From NCBI RefSeq assembly GCF_003576645.1, contig NC_044918.1:18677470-18741469 (forward strand): a stretch of DNA of 64,000 bases, in the 5' to 3' direction. Positions 47,163-59,585 of this stretch are shown in pieces; the first letter of the stretch is position 1, and each line of letters starts with the position of its first letter. Both the position numbers and the translations under genes were made by a program. The notes beneath the pieces are model-generated. The model was given only the letters and a program-made list of their open reading frames with translations. It ran no database searches and had not been told where the DNA came from. The stretch is from Ipomoea triloba (lineage: Eukaryota; Streptophyta; Magnoliopsida; Solanales; Convolvulaceae).

Positions 47163-47398
47163 TATTACAAACATAAAAACTAAGTTAACAATTACTCATT
47201 TTAATATAAACTATGTGGTTTGCATTACTTATTTATTATTTTTTGAATTATTTTAATATAACCAAAATTTTATTACAAACATAAAAACTAAGTTAATAAT
47301 TACTCATTTTAATATAAACTATGTGGTTTGCATTACTTATTTATTATTTTTTGAATTATTTTAATATAACCAAAATTTTAATATTAAGTATTAATATT
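47163..47398. repeat. Tandem duplication, two units of 118 bp
   Basis: The unit beginning TATTACAAACATAAAAACTA occurs at 47163 and again at 47281. Comparison by eye shows one substitution (AGTTAACAATT against AGTTAATAATT), so the duplication is recent. Confidence 0.93.
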
Positions 47399-47955
47399 GA
47401 ACATCATTTACTTTTATGCATGGCGCATATAAATATTAGTTGATATATATGTGTGTGAATGTTTTCCAAACCAAATACACTATTGTCAATCTTGTTGGAG
47501 CCATAGAGGTAGCCCAAGCCCTAAAGATTTTGTTTGTTTGTTTGTTTTTTTTTTTAATATATTGTCCAAGCCCAAAAAATAGCAACTTAAAACAAAAGGC
47601 TTTTAGAATAACATATAAGTCAAAAGGCTAACAGCGCGCTGAGCAGCCTACTACATGCGATAGGTCACAGTCCAAAGACTATTTGGTTCCTTTAAGTGGA
47701 TCATTTGATTCGATTCAAATGCTATCTCAAAAGCCTTTTCATTTTATTCTCTTTATCCAAAATTCAGATTCGTATTAGCTAAACTTTTAAAATTCTTTCT
47801 ACTATTCCTAAATATGACGATACTCATATTTATCTTGAAAAAGGACAGTCCGTCAAAATATTCATCACGTATTCGCCTGTAGAGCTATGAGCTTTATATA
47901 CGCACAAGCATACACACAACATATCATCCTCGTTCTACATATCTTTTTAGTTTTA
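47399..47955. other. Spacer, no gene seen
   Basis: No supported feature before the Copia element. Confidence 0.4.
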
Positions 47956-47960
47956 ATTTT

Positions 47961-47987
47961 TGTAAGATATATTAAATATAATATATC

Positions 47988-48042
<55 letters not shown>

Positions 48043-48310
48043 ACACGTATATATAAATGAGAGAAAGAGGAATTGAAGAATGATACTTTGAATTGATGAT
48101 TAGAACTGAAATGCATACACACTATTTATAGTGAATGGAAGACAACTTAAAAATGCTAAAATTAAGGCATGCTGCATGTTTCCTACAATCAAGGCCACAT
48201 TCCATGATTTCACGTATTGCATGCATGACCTTTTCTAATTAACATATTAACAACCTAATTAACAAACTAATTACTTGGTTTAATACTATAATAATATTAT
48301 TATTATAACA
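47961..48310 (-). repeat. Copia 3' LTR
   Basis: 350 bp; on the minus strand TGTTATAATA to ATATATCTTACA. Contains a TA run of about 44 bases that is longer than in the partner LTR. Confidence 0.95.
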
Positions 48311-48321
48311 TTGCCTCCTTT
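48311..48321 (-). other. Copia polypurine tract
   Basis: AAAGGAGGCAA on the minus strand, directly upstream of the 3' LTR; it overlaps the pol stop codon (48320-48322). Confidence 0.8.
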
Positions 48322-51300
48322 AAACCAAGTTGGATATATTGGTCATCCCAATATCCTTCTTTAATTTGAGAAATGTCTCCGTCTTCAGCGGCTTCGTAAA
48401 GATATCAGCAACTTGACATGCACTCGAACAATACTCAATGTTGATTTGCTTTTCAGCAACCAACTCTCTGATTTTGTGATACTTGATATCAATATGTTTG
48501 CTGCGACCATGAAAGACAGGATTCTTGGACAACGAAATTGCAGACTTGTTGTCACAAAAAATAGTTGTAGGTGCTTCCTGTCTGTGTTTTAAAAATTCCA
48601 AAATTCTTCTTAGCCAAATTGCCTGAGTAGCACAATTTGCTGCTGCAATATATTCTGCTTTTGCGGTTGAAAGTGCTACAATCTGCTGCTTCTTTGAAGA
48701 CCAAGAAAATATAGCTGAACCAAGATAGAAGGCATATCCTGATGTGCTTTTTCTGGTCTCAACATCTCCAGCCCAATCACTGTCTGTGTATCACCATCCA
48801 TCTGAACAACCTCAAGGCCAAGAAAGTAACACATAAGGCCCATATCAGTCATTTCAAATCTCTTAATGAGTGCCTCCCTGAATTCTGAGATTAGCTTCAA
48901 GTTAGTTCCAGTAAAAACCAAATCATCAACATACAGACAGATTATAACAACATCACCAGAATAAGTGCATTTGACATACAAAGTGTGTTCATGAGGACAT
49001 CTCATAAAACCACTTTCAACAAAATAAGAGTCAATGCAACCATACCACGCCCTAGGCGCCTGCTTTAAGCCATATAAAGCTTTTCTCAACCTGTAAACTT
49101 TAGATTCATCCCCTTTCTTCACAAATCCTGCAGGTTGCTCAACATATATCTCTTCTTCAAGAAAACCATTCAAAAAAGCAGACTTGACATCCATTTGATG
49201 CAATTTCCAATTATTTTGAGCAGCAAGAGAAATAACCATTCGAACTGTATCAAGTCTACTTACTGGAGCAAAAACCTCAAAATAATCAATACCTGGTTTC
49301 TGCTTGTAGCCCTTTGCTACCAACCGTGCTTTAAAACGGTCAATATCTCCATTTGACTTGTATTTGGTTCTGTAGACCCACTTTACTCCAATTGGCTTCT
49401 TTCCAGGAGGTAAATCTGTTAACTCCAGGTACCATTCTTTTCAATGGCACGTATCTCCTCATCCATCGCCTTAAGCCAATGAGTTTCTGTAGCAGCCTCC
49501 TCAAAGGATAGAGGGTCACAATCTGCAAAAAGAGCAAATTGAACAATCTCTTCATCAGACAGGTCATTATCATGACCCACAACATAATCCTGCAAGCGAG
49601 CTGGTAATTGGCGCTCGCGTTGAGATCGTCGAACAGACGACTCTGGTTGCGAAGGAGACTGGACATTATCTGGAACCGGTTGCTCATCAACAACATTGTC
49701 AACAACAGGAACAACAGCGGACCTTTCATCTTTAGCTAACCAATCCCAAGCACTACATTCATCAAAAGTGACATCACGACTTATAACAACCTTTTTAGTT
49801 TCAGGGTTGTATAGTTTATAAGCCTTTGAACCATCACTATAACCAATGAATATACACTTCTCTCCTTTATCATCCAACTTCTTTCTCAATTGATCTGGCA
49901 CATGTGCATATGCCAAACATCCAAAAACCTTGAGATTTCTGATAGAGGGTTTTCTTCCACTCCAAGCTTCTTCAGGTGTCTTATCACGAACACTTTTAGT
50001 TGGACACCTGTTCAATACATAGACAGCACAAGCAACAGCCTCTGCCCAAAAAGGCTTAGGCAGATTTTTAGATTTCAGCATGCACCTCACCATATCCATG
50101 ATTGATCTATTCTTCCTCTCAGCCACTCCATTTTGTTGTGGAGTGTATCTAGCTGTCATCTGGTGCTGAATACCTTTCTCCTTCAAAAAATCATCACAAG
50201 CAATATATTCTGTACCTCTATCAGTTCTCAAGATTTTGATATCATAACCCCTTTGTTTTTCAACAAAAGTCTTAAATTGTTTGAAAACATCACATGCATC
50301 AGACTTTTGCTTCAGAAAGTAAACCCATGTTTTCCTACTAAAATCATCAATGAAAGTAACAAAGTACTTACAACCTCTATGTGAGGGAACCTCCAACGAA
50401 CACAGGTCTGAGTGGATAATCTCCAATTGTGTTGTGGCTCTCCTTGACTTGCCCACGGGGAAGGGATATCTGTGCTTCTTCCCAATCAAACAAATCTCAC
50501 AAATACGATCAGGGACATTCACAACAGGTAAATCAGAAACAAGCTTCTTTTTCGCTAGATAGTTTAATCCAGAGAAATGGAAATGTCCAAATCGCACGTG
50601 CCATAACCAATTATCATCACATATTTCAGAATTGAAGCAAGCAAGAAGTGCATGATTGATTTTCAAAGGAAATAGTCGATTTTGGGACATATTTACCTTT
50701 GCAATCAAAACTCCCTTAGCATCTACAATGGTACAACACCCCTGAGTAATATTTATCTTATATCCCTTTTCTGACAACTGCCCCATACTCAACAAATTTT
50801 GGTGCAGTTCAGGAACATAGAACACATCAGATATAAAATTGTGAGTACCATCTTTCAACTGAATAGAGATTTTACCTTTTCCCAAAATTGGCACTTTTGA
50901 CTTGTTGCCAAATGTCACTTCAGACCTGACTGATTCATCTAGTTCGGAAAACAACTCTTTCTTCCCACACATATGGTTACTACACCCAGTATCCAAGAAC
51001 CATATGTTTTCGTCTGCAGAAAAACTATTACTGGCCAAAAGTAAGGTTTCAGAACTCTCACCGGACTTTTCAGCAATATTTGCTTGATTTCCACGATTGT
51101 CTTCATTGTACCAGCAATCTGCAATCTTGTGCCCATACTTGCCACAATTATAGTAATGAAATGGAAATTTGCCTTGTTTGGCATTACCTCCACCTCTTCC
51201 TTGGTTGGAGTTACCTCGTCCTCCTCCTGTGTTGGAGTTACCACGTCCTCTTCCTCTAGATCCTCCTCTTTCTCTTCCACGACCTCTACCATATCCTCCA

Positions 51301-51953
51301 CCTCTTTGATTAGGGCCAGACATATTCAAAGTGACTTGGCTCTTCAAAGCTTCTTCTGCAAGTGGTTCCGATTTTGACTCAATCCTGTCAATATGACTTT
51401 CTATCATACCTTTCAGCTCTGCAACTGATAAGAGCTCGGTTTTGTGTGACTCTGTAATTGAAGCCACCACATGGTCATACTTCATCGGCATAGTTCGAAG
51501 AACTTTTTCAACCACTGCACCTTCTTCAATCTTATCTCCATATAACCTCATCTTATTCACCTGATCAATAAGACGAGTGAAATATGCATCTACTGTTTCT
51601 GTAGAGGTCATCTCACATCGATCGTACAACCTTCTCAACGACTGCAACTTCGACTTTTGTGCCCGATCAACTCTTTTGTTTGACACCATTAGGATGTCCC
51701 AAGCTTGCTTTGCTGTTTGAACCCCAGCTAATTGGCCAAAAATTGAGTAATCAACACCTTGGTGAATTTGTCCCAAGGCTAATTGATCTCGCCGTATAGC
51801 GGATGCTTCAGCTCCTTCTTGTAGACCGGGATCAATAAAGCTCCAAAGATTTTGGGCTTTCAAATGAGTGGTCATCATAATTTGCCAATAATTGTAATCG
51901 AGTTTCCCGTCTAATTTGGGACCCGACCATACAATATTGAAATTTGTGGCCAT
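48320..51953 (-). pseudogene. Copia gag-pol polyprotein, broken
   Basis: The first frame (51953-49419, 844 codons) holds gag (about 1-210), an RG-rich linker, a zinc knuckle (267-280), protease active site DTG (321-323), the GAG-pre-integrase finger (WHVRFGH to CEIC, 451-488) and the integrase core (acidic residues near 516, 578 and 612). In the knuckle, the first cysteine is Tyr (YYNCGKYGH). Just before 49419 a one-base loss shifts the frame, and reverse transcriptase continues in another frame (49323-48676, with KSAFLNG and CLYVDD). Near 48790 a second shift accompanies loss of a long segment between RT and RNase H. The RNase H part (DNKSAISLSKNP, HIDIKYHKIRE) continues to 48320. This copy could not make a complete polyprotein. 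Confidence 0.93.
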
Positions 51954-51993
51954 ATTTCACTACGGACAATATCACGGGGTTGGAAGGTTGACT

Positions 51994-52006
51994 GGCTCTG
52001 ATACCA
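51994..52006 (-). other. Copia primer-binding site
   Basis: TGGTATCAGAGCC on the minus strand, two bases inside the 5' LTR; complementary to the 3' end of initiator tRNA-Met. Confidence 0.93.
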
Positions 52007-52008
52007 AA

Positions 52009-52035
52009 TGTAAGATATATTAAATATAATATATC

Positions 52036-52078
<43 letters not shown>

Positions 52079-52346
52079 ACACGTATATATAAATGAGAGA
52101 AAGAGGAATTGAAGAATGATACTTTGAATTGGTGATTAGAACTGAAATGCATACACACTATTTATAGTGAATGGAAGACAATTTAAAAATGCTAAAATTA
52201 AGGCATGCTGCATGTTTCCTACAATCAAGGCCACATTCCATGATTCCACGTATTGCATGCATGACCTTTTCTAATTAACATATTAACAAGCTAATTAACA
52301 AACTAATTAATTGGTTTAATACTATAATAATATTATTATTATAACA
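52009..52346 (-). repeat. Copia 5' LTR
   Basis: 338 bp. On the minus strand a TATA box CTATAAATAG lies at 52158-52167, which would drive element transcription. Confidence 0.95.
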
Positions 52347-52389
52347 ATTTTCATAATTAACATTACAATTGGCTTTATTGAAATTATTT

Positions 52390-52733
52390 ATAATTAGACA
52401 AGAGTGACTTATCTCTTCTGATCCACTTTGTCAAGTATGCATTGCCATCCACAAGTTCCTTGGTTGATCCGGAATGCGGTTCGTCGTATTCAAGGTTTAT
52501 TAATTTCGTGGTCTTTATCCATGTCTCATGTCTATCATGATACGAACTAAGTGGCCGATGCTCTAGCTGCTTTTAGTTTAAGCCGGTCTCCGCCTTTTAT
52601 GTTTTTTGAATTTTTGTCTTCCGGCTTCTTCTGTGCAAGAAGATTTTATGTATGATTTATGGGGATTTGTTGCCTCGTCTTTTAAAACATTAATAAAGCT
52701 TCCTTTAGTTTTGATTAAAAAAAAAAAGAGTAA
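52390..52733 (+). pseudogene. LINE 3' end with RNase H relic and poly(A) tail
   Basis: From 52449 the frame reads PQVPWLIRNAVRRIQGLLIS, then SHVYHDTN, a stop, then VADALAAFS. This is the C-terminal RNase H region of plant L1-type LINEs with one in-frame stop. A 3' UTR and an A run (52720-52731) follow. It is 5'-truncated; the left edge is approximate. Confidence 0.75.
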
Positions 52734-52879
52734 GAACTATGTCTTCGTCTAAAACTATAATTTTTGTTGTTTTCAAATGTAAATTCTCATTTTTCTAAAT
52801 CTAAATGAAAAGGATGAAACCTCCTTTAATTTGATCGGGATGGGAGATTTAAGAAAAATACAATTAAGCCATCAAACTA

Positions 52880-53835
52880 AAAGAGTGTATCAAATCAACA
52901 CTTATATGAATTTCTAAAAATTTTAAAATGATGAATTTTATATCTCTCTAACTTTTATAAACTATATAATATGACAAATATTTACAGACTTTTATTAACT
53001 ATTAAAAGATTTTTTTCGTATTAAAAAGTTTACAAAAGTCATTAAAAACTTTGAACTGAATACATTTTTACAAACATTTCATAACTTCTATTAATACATT
53101 ATTTACAATTTTCTTACAAAATTTTTTATATATAATTTTCTTTTATATAAATCATAACTAAATTTATGTGTTGCAAAAGAATCTAAAAAAATTTGATTGC
53201 CGCAAAACATGTACTTACAATATAACTATACATTGTTTTCAAAAAAAAAAAAACAACAATATAACTATACATAAAATAAAAAACATATATAATTGTATAA
53301 AAATAATTCAAAAGTGTACAAAATTTTGAAAAATAATTTAACTTAATATAACCAAGAAAGTTAAGTAATTTAAGTTAATTTCATTATATATTTTTATTTA
53401 TTTCTGTTACGAACAGCAGCCTTGAGCTGCCTGTTTGCAAAACCCATGACACCATTCCTAATAATCTTTTTACTTTGCTTTGTTTCTCTCTCACACTTTC
53501 TACCATTCTCTGCAATTAAGCTCAAGATGGATCATGGATGATCAAACTGGGGAAGAGTGAAGTTGGCCTGTGCTAGTTGGGCAGGCCTCAACAATGGGTT
53601 TCAACTGTACGTGTGCGGCTCATATTGGCAACCTACATGTTCCCTCGTTACGCTAATATGACGGTTATTATATTCATTAATTTTTAAATACTAGTATACT
53701 TTTAAAAACTTTTTAAAAGTTTGAATTAAATACTATCAAACTTTAAAAAAATTTTAAAAGTCTATATTGAATTGAATACCACCCGACTCTTAAATCTTTA
53801 AAGGTTTTAAAAAGTCTTGATTGAACACACCCTTT
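52880..53835. mobile_element. Degraded relative of the 1.2-kb TIR element
   Basis: Left AGAGTGTATCAAATCAACAC, right GTCTTGATTGAACACACCCT, and many AAAACTTTTTAAAAG and GAATACCACCCGACT words as in 24458-25683. A GC-richer insertion lies at about 53405-53660. Ends are approximate. Confidence 0.55.
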
Positions 53836-54559
53836 TAACTTTCTTAAAAAAAAAATATCTGCATCAGGTTAAATTTAAAATATGATATAGTTTGTGGTCC
53901 TAGTCAACATTAACCTAAAACTTATAGGCCGGCAATAACAAGTTAAAAAAGGGTTGATTGTATGCTTTAATTTAAGTGTTTATTTGAAATGACTTAATTG
54001 CACTTTTCTTAATAGTTGGAGGGTTTTATTATTATTATTGTTGTTGTTGTTGTTATTGTTATTGTTGTTGACCTTAGTATTCTTTTGACAATTATATCTA
54101 ATTATGCATACCAATTATATTAAAACTTTTAAAATGCGACAAATTAATATCAAACATCTATATTTTATAACCATTATCATTTTCAATTCAATAAAATATC
54201 AAATCTAGCTTGATTTTTTTGGGGATTTTGTGATGTGAAAACAAATGATACAATAGAGGATACTTTCACATATTGATTCAATGGAAGTATCAATCATTAC
54301 AATTCTAACAGGATTTATGAATATGAAACCTTTTTAGCACGTTTATAGCACCATATATTCATATTCAAGATATGGACAAACTCCTAATAGTATTGCTTTG
54401 AGCGAGTGAGGCTCTAGAAAATAAAGGAAGAAGACAACAAATTAAATTAAAGAAGAAATCCCGATTCCTTTTCACATATAATAAAACTATTTATACTAAT
54501 CAGCTAATGCCTGTAATAATTAAACTATCAAAATTATCACAACTATACAAGATATTAAA
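53836..54559. other. Intergenic, no gene seen
   Basis: A short ATT/GTT microsatellite lies at 54028-54070. Nothing else is supported. Confidence 0.4.
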
Positions 54560-54900
54560 GGAAATCGGGCTAGCAGGTTCAAACTTACAACATCAAGCAC
54601 AACAACACACTAACCTACCAACCAAGCTACTCAATTCTTGTTTATAAAGGCGTGACAGGCTGTATATGTTCACGTGAAGGGCAAAGTGACAAGTAGTGGA
54701 ATGACACATGTATGACGAGGCCAATAATGAAAAATAACAAAAGTTATACACATCTCAAGCATGTAGAGGGTCATTTGCACTATATAAAGGTCCTGGTGTC
54801 TCCCTTTAAACATCATCCAGGCCATTAGCTTACTATAATCATCTTAGTTCAATGATGCTTGGTTTTCACTTTCTACAAGAATACTGGGTTTGATACACAA
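54560..54900 (+). repeat. LTR-like segment
   Basis: Shares the order CCAACCAAGCTACTCAA, TATATAAAGG (about 54781) and CTCCCTTTAAACATCATCC with 9486-9824. Probably a solo or partial LTR; the ends are not clear. Confidence 0.4.
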
Positions 54901-54945
54901 TAACTATGTACAATATTATTTCTAGCTTATTAATACAGCTATAGC

Positions 54946-54982
<37 letters not shown>

Positions 54983-55820
54983 GTTATTCTTATTCTTTAG
55001 ACTGTTATCTTCGATATTATACATACTCATTTGGGCCTGGCGCCCATAACAATAATACTACTCTTCTCATATTATCAACAAAAGTAAACCATCAATATCA
55101 ATATACAACATCAATTAAAGTTTAGTAGAGTAAAATATAAAAATAGCTAGATTGTGATATAAAGAAGCGTAATTAACTAAAACTACCACTAATTAAACAA
55201 TTCAAAAGATTATTATCACATCATTTGGGTGGACTTCTTTTCAAACTTCGTTTAATTTGTTTTACTCTTGTTTTAGTGCGTGTGTTCTTCTCCAGCTTTT
55301 TTGTGCACTAGCTAGATGCATTTCATCTTCAACTCATCGAAGTAGCACTCAAGAATAAAGAACATCTATCCCATAACAGCTAGCTCTCTCAAAAGTGAAG
55401 AAAATTCAAACATCACTCACAAGTCACAACTACCATGATTGATTGCTTTAATTTTATGCATTTTATTAGTTTAGTTTTGTATATGAAGACAAGCTTGTGG
55501 ATCTTACATACTTTTACAAGATTTCTTTCAAACAATCTAAGTCCGTTCAAGAGCACAATAATTTCACTGCAAATCAAATCATCAAAAGATATCTTTATGT
55601 TTCGAAATGACTAAAGAGTGGTCGGGTGGGTAGAGCATTGTTTTCATTATTTGAAGATCATTATAGAGTTTGATTTTTGCTAGCAGTCTCTCGGTTAAGC
55701 CTATCACACATGATCGTCCTAATGCCTTTTAGCTTTTCTATTTGATTTGATTCCAATTACATCTAAGTGAAATTTATCACGTGTATATATAAAATAATGA
55801 ATGCAAATTTCTCTCGGTCA

Positions 55821-55856
<36 letters not shown>

Positions 55857-56415
55857 AAGAAGGGAATACATCTTTATAGTGGATCGATCGAGATCAGCTT
55901 AAAGAATGTTTTGTGAAAATCTTTTTCCAAAAACAAAGACCATATTAAACAAATTAAAAATGGGAAAAATCTTAGAATACATCATATGGTGCCGTAAGGG
56001 CTATGCCAACTCTGGGCAGCAAATGACAATTATAAGGTTAACTCAAGAGGATAATAATTAGTGCATTCTAATCATATATGTTTATGTAATTATAAGAAAA
56101 GAAATTGAGATTCATTAGGTTTTTTAGTTAATTTACGCACACCACATTTAAGGACAAACATACTTTAGTGGTTTACATTTTAGTTTTTAAAATAATAGGA
56201 AGTAATGTATAAAAAGAAAATCAAGAGATTGACACTGGGAACTTAGCATAGTTGGTTCGTTGTCATGACTGGAGGTGGCAGATGCTAGACGGTCTGGATT
56301 AGATCTCATGTTTTCATATAAAGACTAAGATCAAATCAATTAGCTGATTGCGCAATTCGTGATTTACTTTTGCAGCAACTCTAGGGACAATTTTGTAGGC
56401 TTAAGATTAATATAG
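54901..56415. other. Intergenic, no gene seen
   Basis: Contains an ATT run (54949-54981) and a run of about 34 A (55819-55852). A GTCGGGTGGGTAGAGCATTG word near 55621 resembles a SINE A box, but no B box is convincing. Confidence 0.4.
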
Positions 56416-56674
56416 GGGGTGTTTGGTTATTGGCTTATAAGCCAAATTTTAACTTATTTGACCAAGTTTAGCTGTTTGACCAACCAATAAGCTATTTTGA
56501 AGTGTTTGGTAAATGGCTTATTGGCCTTGGCTTATTGGGCCAATAAGCTGAAAATTGAAAAGCTAATGAATGTAGCTTTTTGTATTAGCTTGTTGAAAAT
56601 AATGAGTATATTGACTATTTTATCATTTGATATCAATGGAATTTACTTTTAAATGGGTGGTGTGTTTGTTATTT

Positions 56675-56707
<33 letters not shown>

Positions 56708-57112
56708 CGGGTGATGAGTTTGTTATTTTTAATAATAATAATAATAATAATAGAAAATAAATATGTAATAAAAATTGTTTTAGAATACTCGTATAATTTA
56801 ATAAGAGTTAAATAAACAAAAATAATTAACTTATGCCCTTAAAAAAGTATAGATGATATCCAAATTTTATAATTATTTATTAATAAGAATTTATTTTCTT
56901 GTTATATTTAAAGTTGAAATAATACAATACACTCATATCCTTAAATGCCATTTTACATTTAATCAGCTACTAGTAAACAGCTAATTTACCAAACAGTTTT
57001 TATAAACAACTAATACAACCAGCTGGTCAAACCAGTTAACGCAACCAGTCATCAACTACTAGCTAAACCAACCAGCTATCAGCTATAAGCTATCCGCCGT
57101 TTACCAAACACC
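56416..57112. mobile_element. Tourist-like TIR element, GGTGTTTGGT ends
   Basis: Left GGGGGTGTTTGGTTATTGGC, right CCGTTTACCAAACACC; inner words CAAGTTTAGCTGTTTGACCA and CAGCTAATTTACCAAACAG near the two ends. About 700 bp, with AAT microsatellites in the middle (56680-56751). A possible target duplication around TATA is unclear. Confidence 0.65.
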
Positions 57113-57369
57113 ATATAGTAAAATTGAGATTCCTAAATTTTTTAAAAAAGAACAAGAGATTTCATAGTACTCGGCAAAATCGTGGGTGACGAAAATTCCA
57201 TGATAAATCAACATAGAATCGTCCTGGACTCTTGGCCATGTGATATGGTTGGTGAAAATGGGGTACAATATAATTAAAAGTGGCCATCCACCAACACCTT
57301 TTTTATGGCCACGTGGCAAAACGTCCATGCATGCTCACAGGCCAGCGCAACCTTTTTGGCAAATTTTAA

Positions 57370-57795
57370 CGTGGACCGCGCATCAAAACAACGTCGTTTT
57401 GATTAATTAAAACAGACGGATAAAACGGCATCTGTTTCACGTCATTCACTTTCAGTTTATATACACTGCAATTACATTTCAACACAACTGCAGTTACATT
57501 TCAACACAACTTTTCGATATAACTGCAATTTCATTCGATATTATACACTCAAATATGTGAACATGTTATTTAGTTTACTTTTAACACAACTACAATTTCT
57601 TTTATATACACTGCAATTTCATTTCAACACAACTACAGTTACATTTTGATATAACTACAGTTTTATTTTATAATATAAAAATAAATGTGATGCAGTATCA
57701 TTTGAAATAAACTATAGTATAATTACGGAGATTTACGACAACCGTTTCTCCCACTTATTGAAACGATGTCGACCATGGTCCATGATATAACGACC
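57370..57795. repeat. CTGCAGTTGTGTTGAA-family element, copy A
   Basis: GTTTTGATTAATTAAAACAG and AGACGGATAAAACGG at the left. The interior repeats ACACTGCAATTACATTTCAA and AACACAACTGCAGTTACAT, and the right end reads CGACCATGGTCCATGATAT. The left end matches, in reverse, the right end of 61645-61905. Confidence 0.6.
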
Positions 57796-59577
57796 GAACC
57801 TTTTTGGCCTTTTCTCCCTTCGCTACACCCGTCCGCCGCAAGATCAATTCGATTATGTCTCATAAAATACATATAATTTGCCACTATCAGCAACACCCTT
57901 TTTTGATGGTCGATCAATTGGTAAAACGGGCTAACCGGCCGTGCATGCACGGGCCAGCGCCACCATTTTGGGTTTTTCTCCCACCCATCCCACCCACTCA
58001 ACCCCCACAAACTAAAAGAAGAAGAAAAAGTGCTGAAGTTAGTTTCCAAACAACAAAAAGATAAACTCTCTATGTACTTTTAGATTAGATGGCACAAAAT
58101 GAGAAAATAAAACCGCAATTGTAAAATATATATATAGGTCCGGTTTAGGTGAGAAGTCATTTTAACGTGAGAATATGCGGATTTCTTTAGTAATGCACAA
58201 TACGTTCTTAAAAAATGCACAATAACTATATATTTGAGTTCCGTGACTACTACGTACATCAATGCACGGCATCTACTACAACGCTCCAAAAAGCAAAACG
58301 AGATAGCAAATAACGTTTTAATGATAGTATGTTTCGCGTGATTCGAACTAACCCTTACCTTTTGTTTTTTTGTGCTTGTTAATTTTTTGAAAATAGTATT
58401 TTTGTTGTATCATATCTCCAACAATATATATATACACGCTTAAGTGAGAACAAATGCCCAGGAGAGCATTGAGAAGAAATTGCACCTGTTCATCTATCCA
58501 AATCTTACAGACCATATATAATTTAAAAAAAAAAAACGGTGATATTTTTGTAACTAACTCAAACTTTGGTGCAAGTAACATGTATTAAAAGTGTAAGTAA
58601 CTGGTACAAGTGTGCAAGTAAAATTACTTAAAAATGTAATCATTTTCACTTAATAGTACAAGTAATTTACCTTTTCACATGGTCCAAGTGAGAACCTGTG
58701 GACCAATCAAACCATTGATATAGGCATATAACTGACTGGTCCAAATTGAGAATTTCATAAATCAAGCTTGAAACTTTGTAGCTATCAAACCAACAAACCA
58801 ACAAACTCGACTCTAGGTGTCCCAAATCTAATCAAGCCTAACTAAGATGGAATCATCAGCAGCTATAATTGCACGGAAATACTTGTTCCGTCGCACTTAA
58901 TTAGGTGCCCACAACGTAACATGCAAAAGCGAGTCGTTGAATCCTCCTCGATCGGCTGAGGTTTTTAGGAATCCCGCCATGGCCGACGACTTTCGGTTCA
59001 TTTGCGCGGTATCCATCAATATGTCAGAAAAGACCTTGAAAGGTTACATCTTTCTAAATTTTATTTTTTTGAGACGTTGTACGTTGAAAAGTATTTTTAA
59101 TATTTTATTTGACATGCTTGTTAGTGTACGGTACTAAATTTGACATGCTTGTTAGTGTGCTGAAACTTTGTGGAATCTTTTTGACCTCTAGTGGAATAAA
59201 GGAAAATGCATGTTGAGGATAAGATATTTTTATGAAGTATTTAATTAATTTCATTACGTGTTTTTGAACAAGAGAGAAAAGAAAGAAAGAATATAAAAGA
59301 AACATGATGCCCTCTAGAAACCAATGAGGCAATGATCAATTGAGTAGACAGTAGGGGTGTGTATTATTGAGATTATCTAAATTAAAATGATAAAATCTAA
59401 AATATGAATCGAATATTGAATTTTTGATTGATGCACCTGATAAGTTATTGATTTAAAGGGAGTAGAGGGTGTTTGGAAATTGACTTATCAATTAAAGTTT
59501 AGTTTGCTGGATCCGTTACTGAAAAACACTCTGAGTCGTTATTGATATCAACATATTGTATTGTTATTTTAAATGTT
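57796..59577. other. Intergenic, no supported gene
   Basis: Minus and plus frames near 57800-58060 are proline-rich on one side but carry no known domain and have no splice context. Repeat words of the GGTTTAGGTGAGAAGTC type occur at 58141 and AAGTGAGAAC at 58442 and 58688, suggesting a decayed MITE family. Confidence 0.35.
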
Positions 59578-59585
59578 GTGTCCGA

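Larger units (their letters stand above)
47961..52346 (-). mobile_element. Copia LTR retrotransposon, full length but coding-defective
   Basis: The LTRs start TG and end CA, flanked by the 5-bp duplication ATTTT (47956-47960 and 52347-52351). The element is transcribed right to left: 5' LTR at 52009-52346, primer-binding site complementary to initiator tRNA-Met (51994-52006), gag-pol, polypurine tract (48311-48321), 3' LTR at 47961-48310. The LTRs differ by five substitutions outside a TA run that differs in length, so insertion was fairly recent. The order protease-integrase-RT-RNase H defines Copia. Confidence 0.96.

Noticed and set aside
50939..51301. Acidic 120-codon minus frame and opposing plus frames within the Copia element
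   Set aside because: They are shadows of the RG-rich linker of gag in another frame.
59352..59372. TAGGGGTGTGTATTATTGAG as the end of a fourth hAT element
   Set aside because: No matching right end or 8-bp duplication was found within range.
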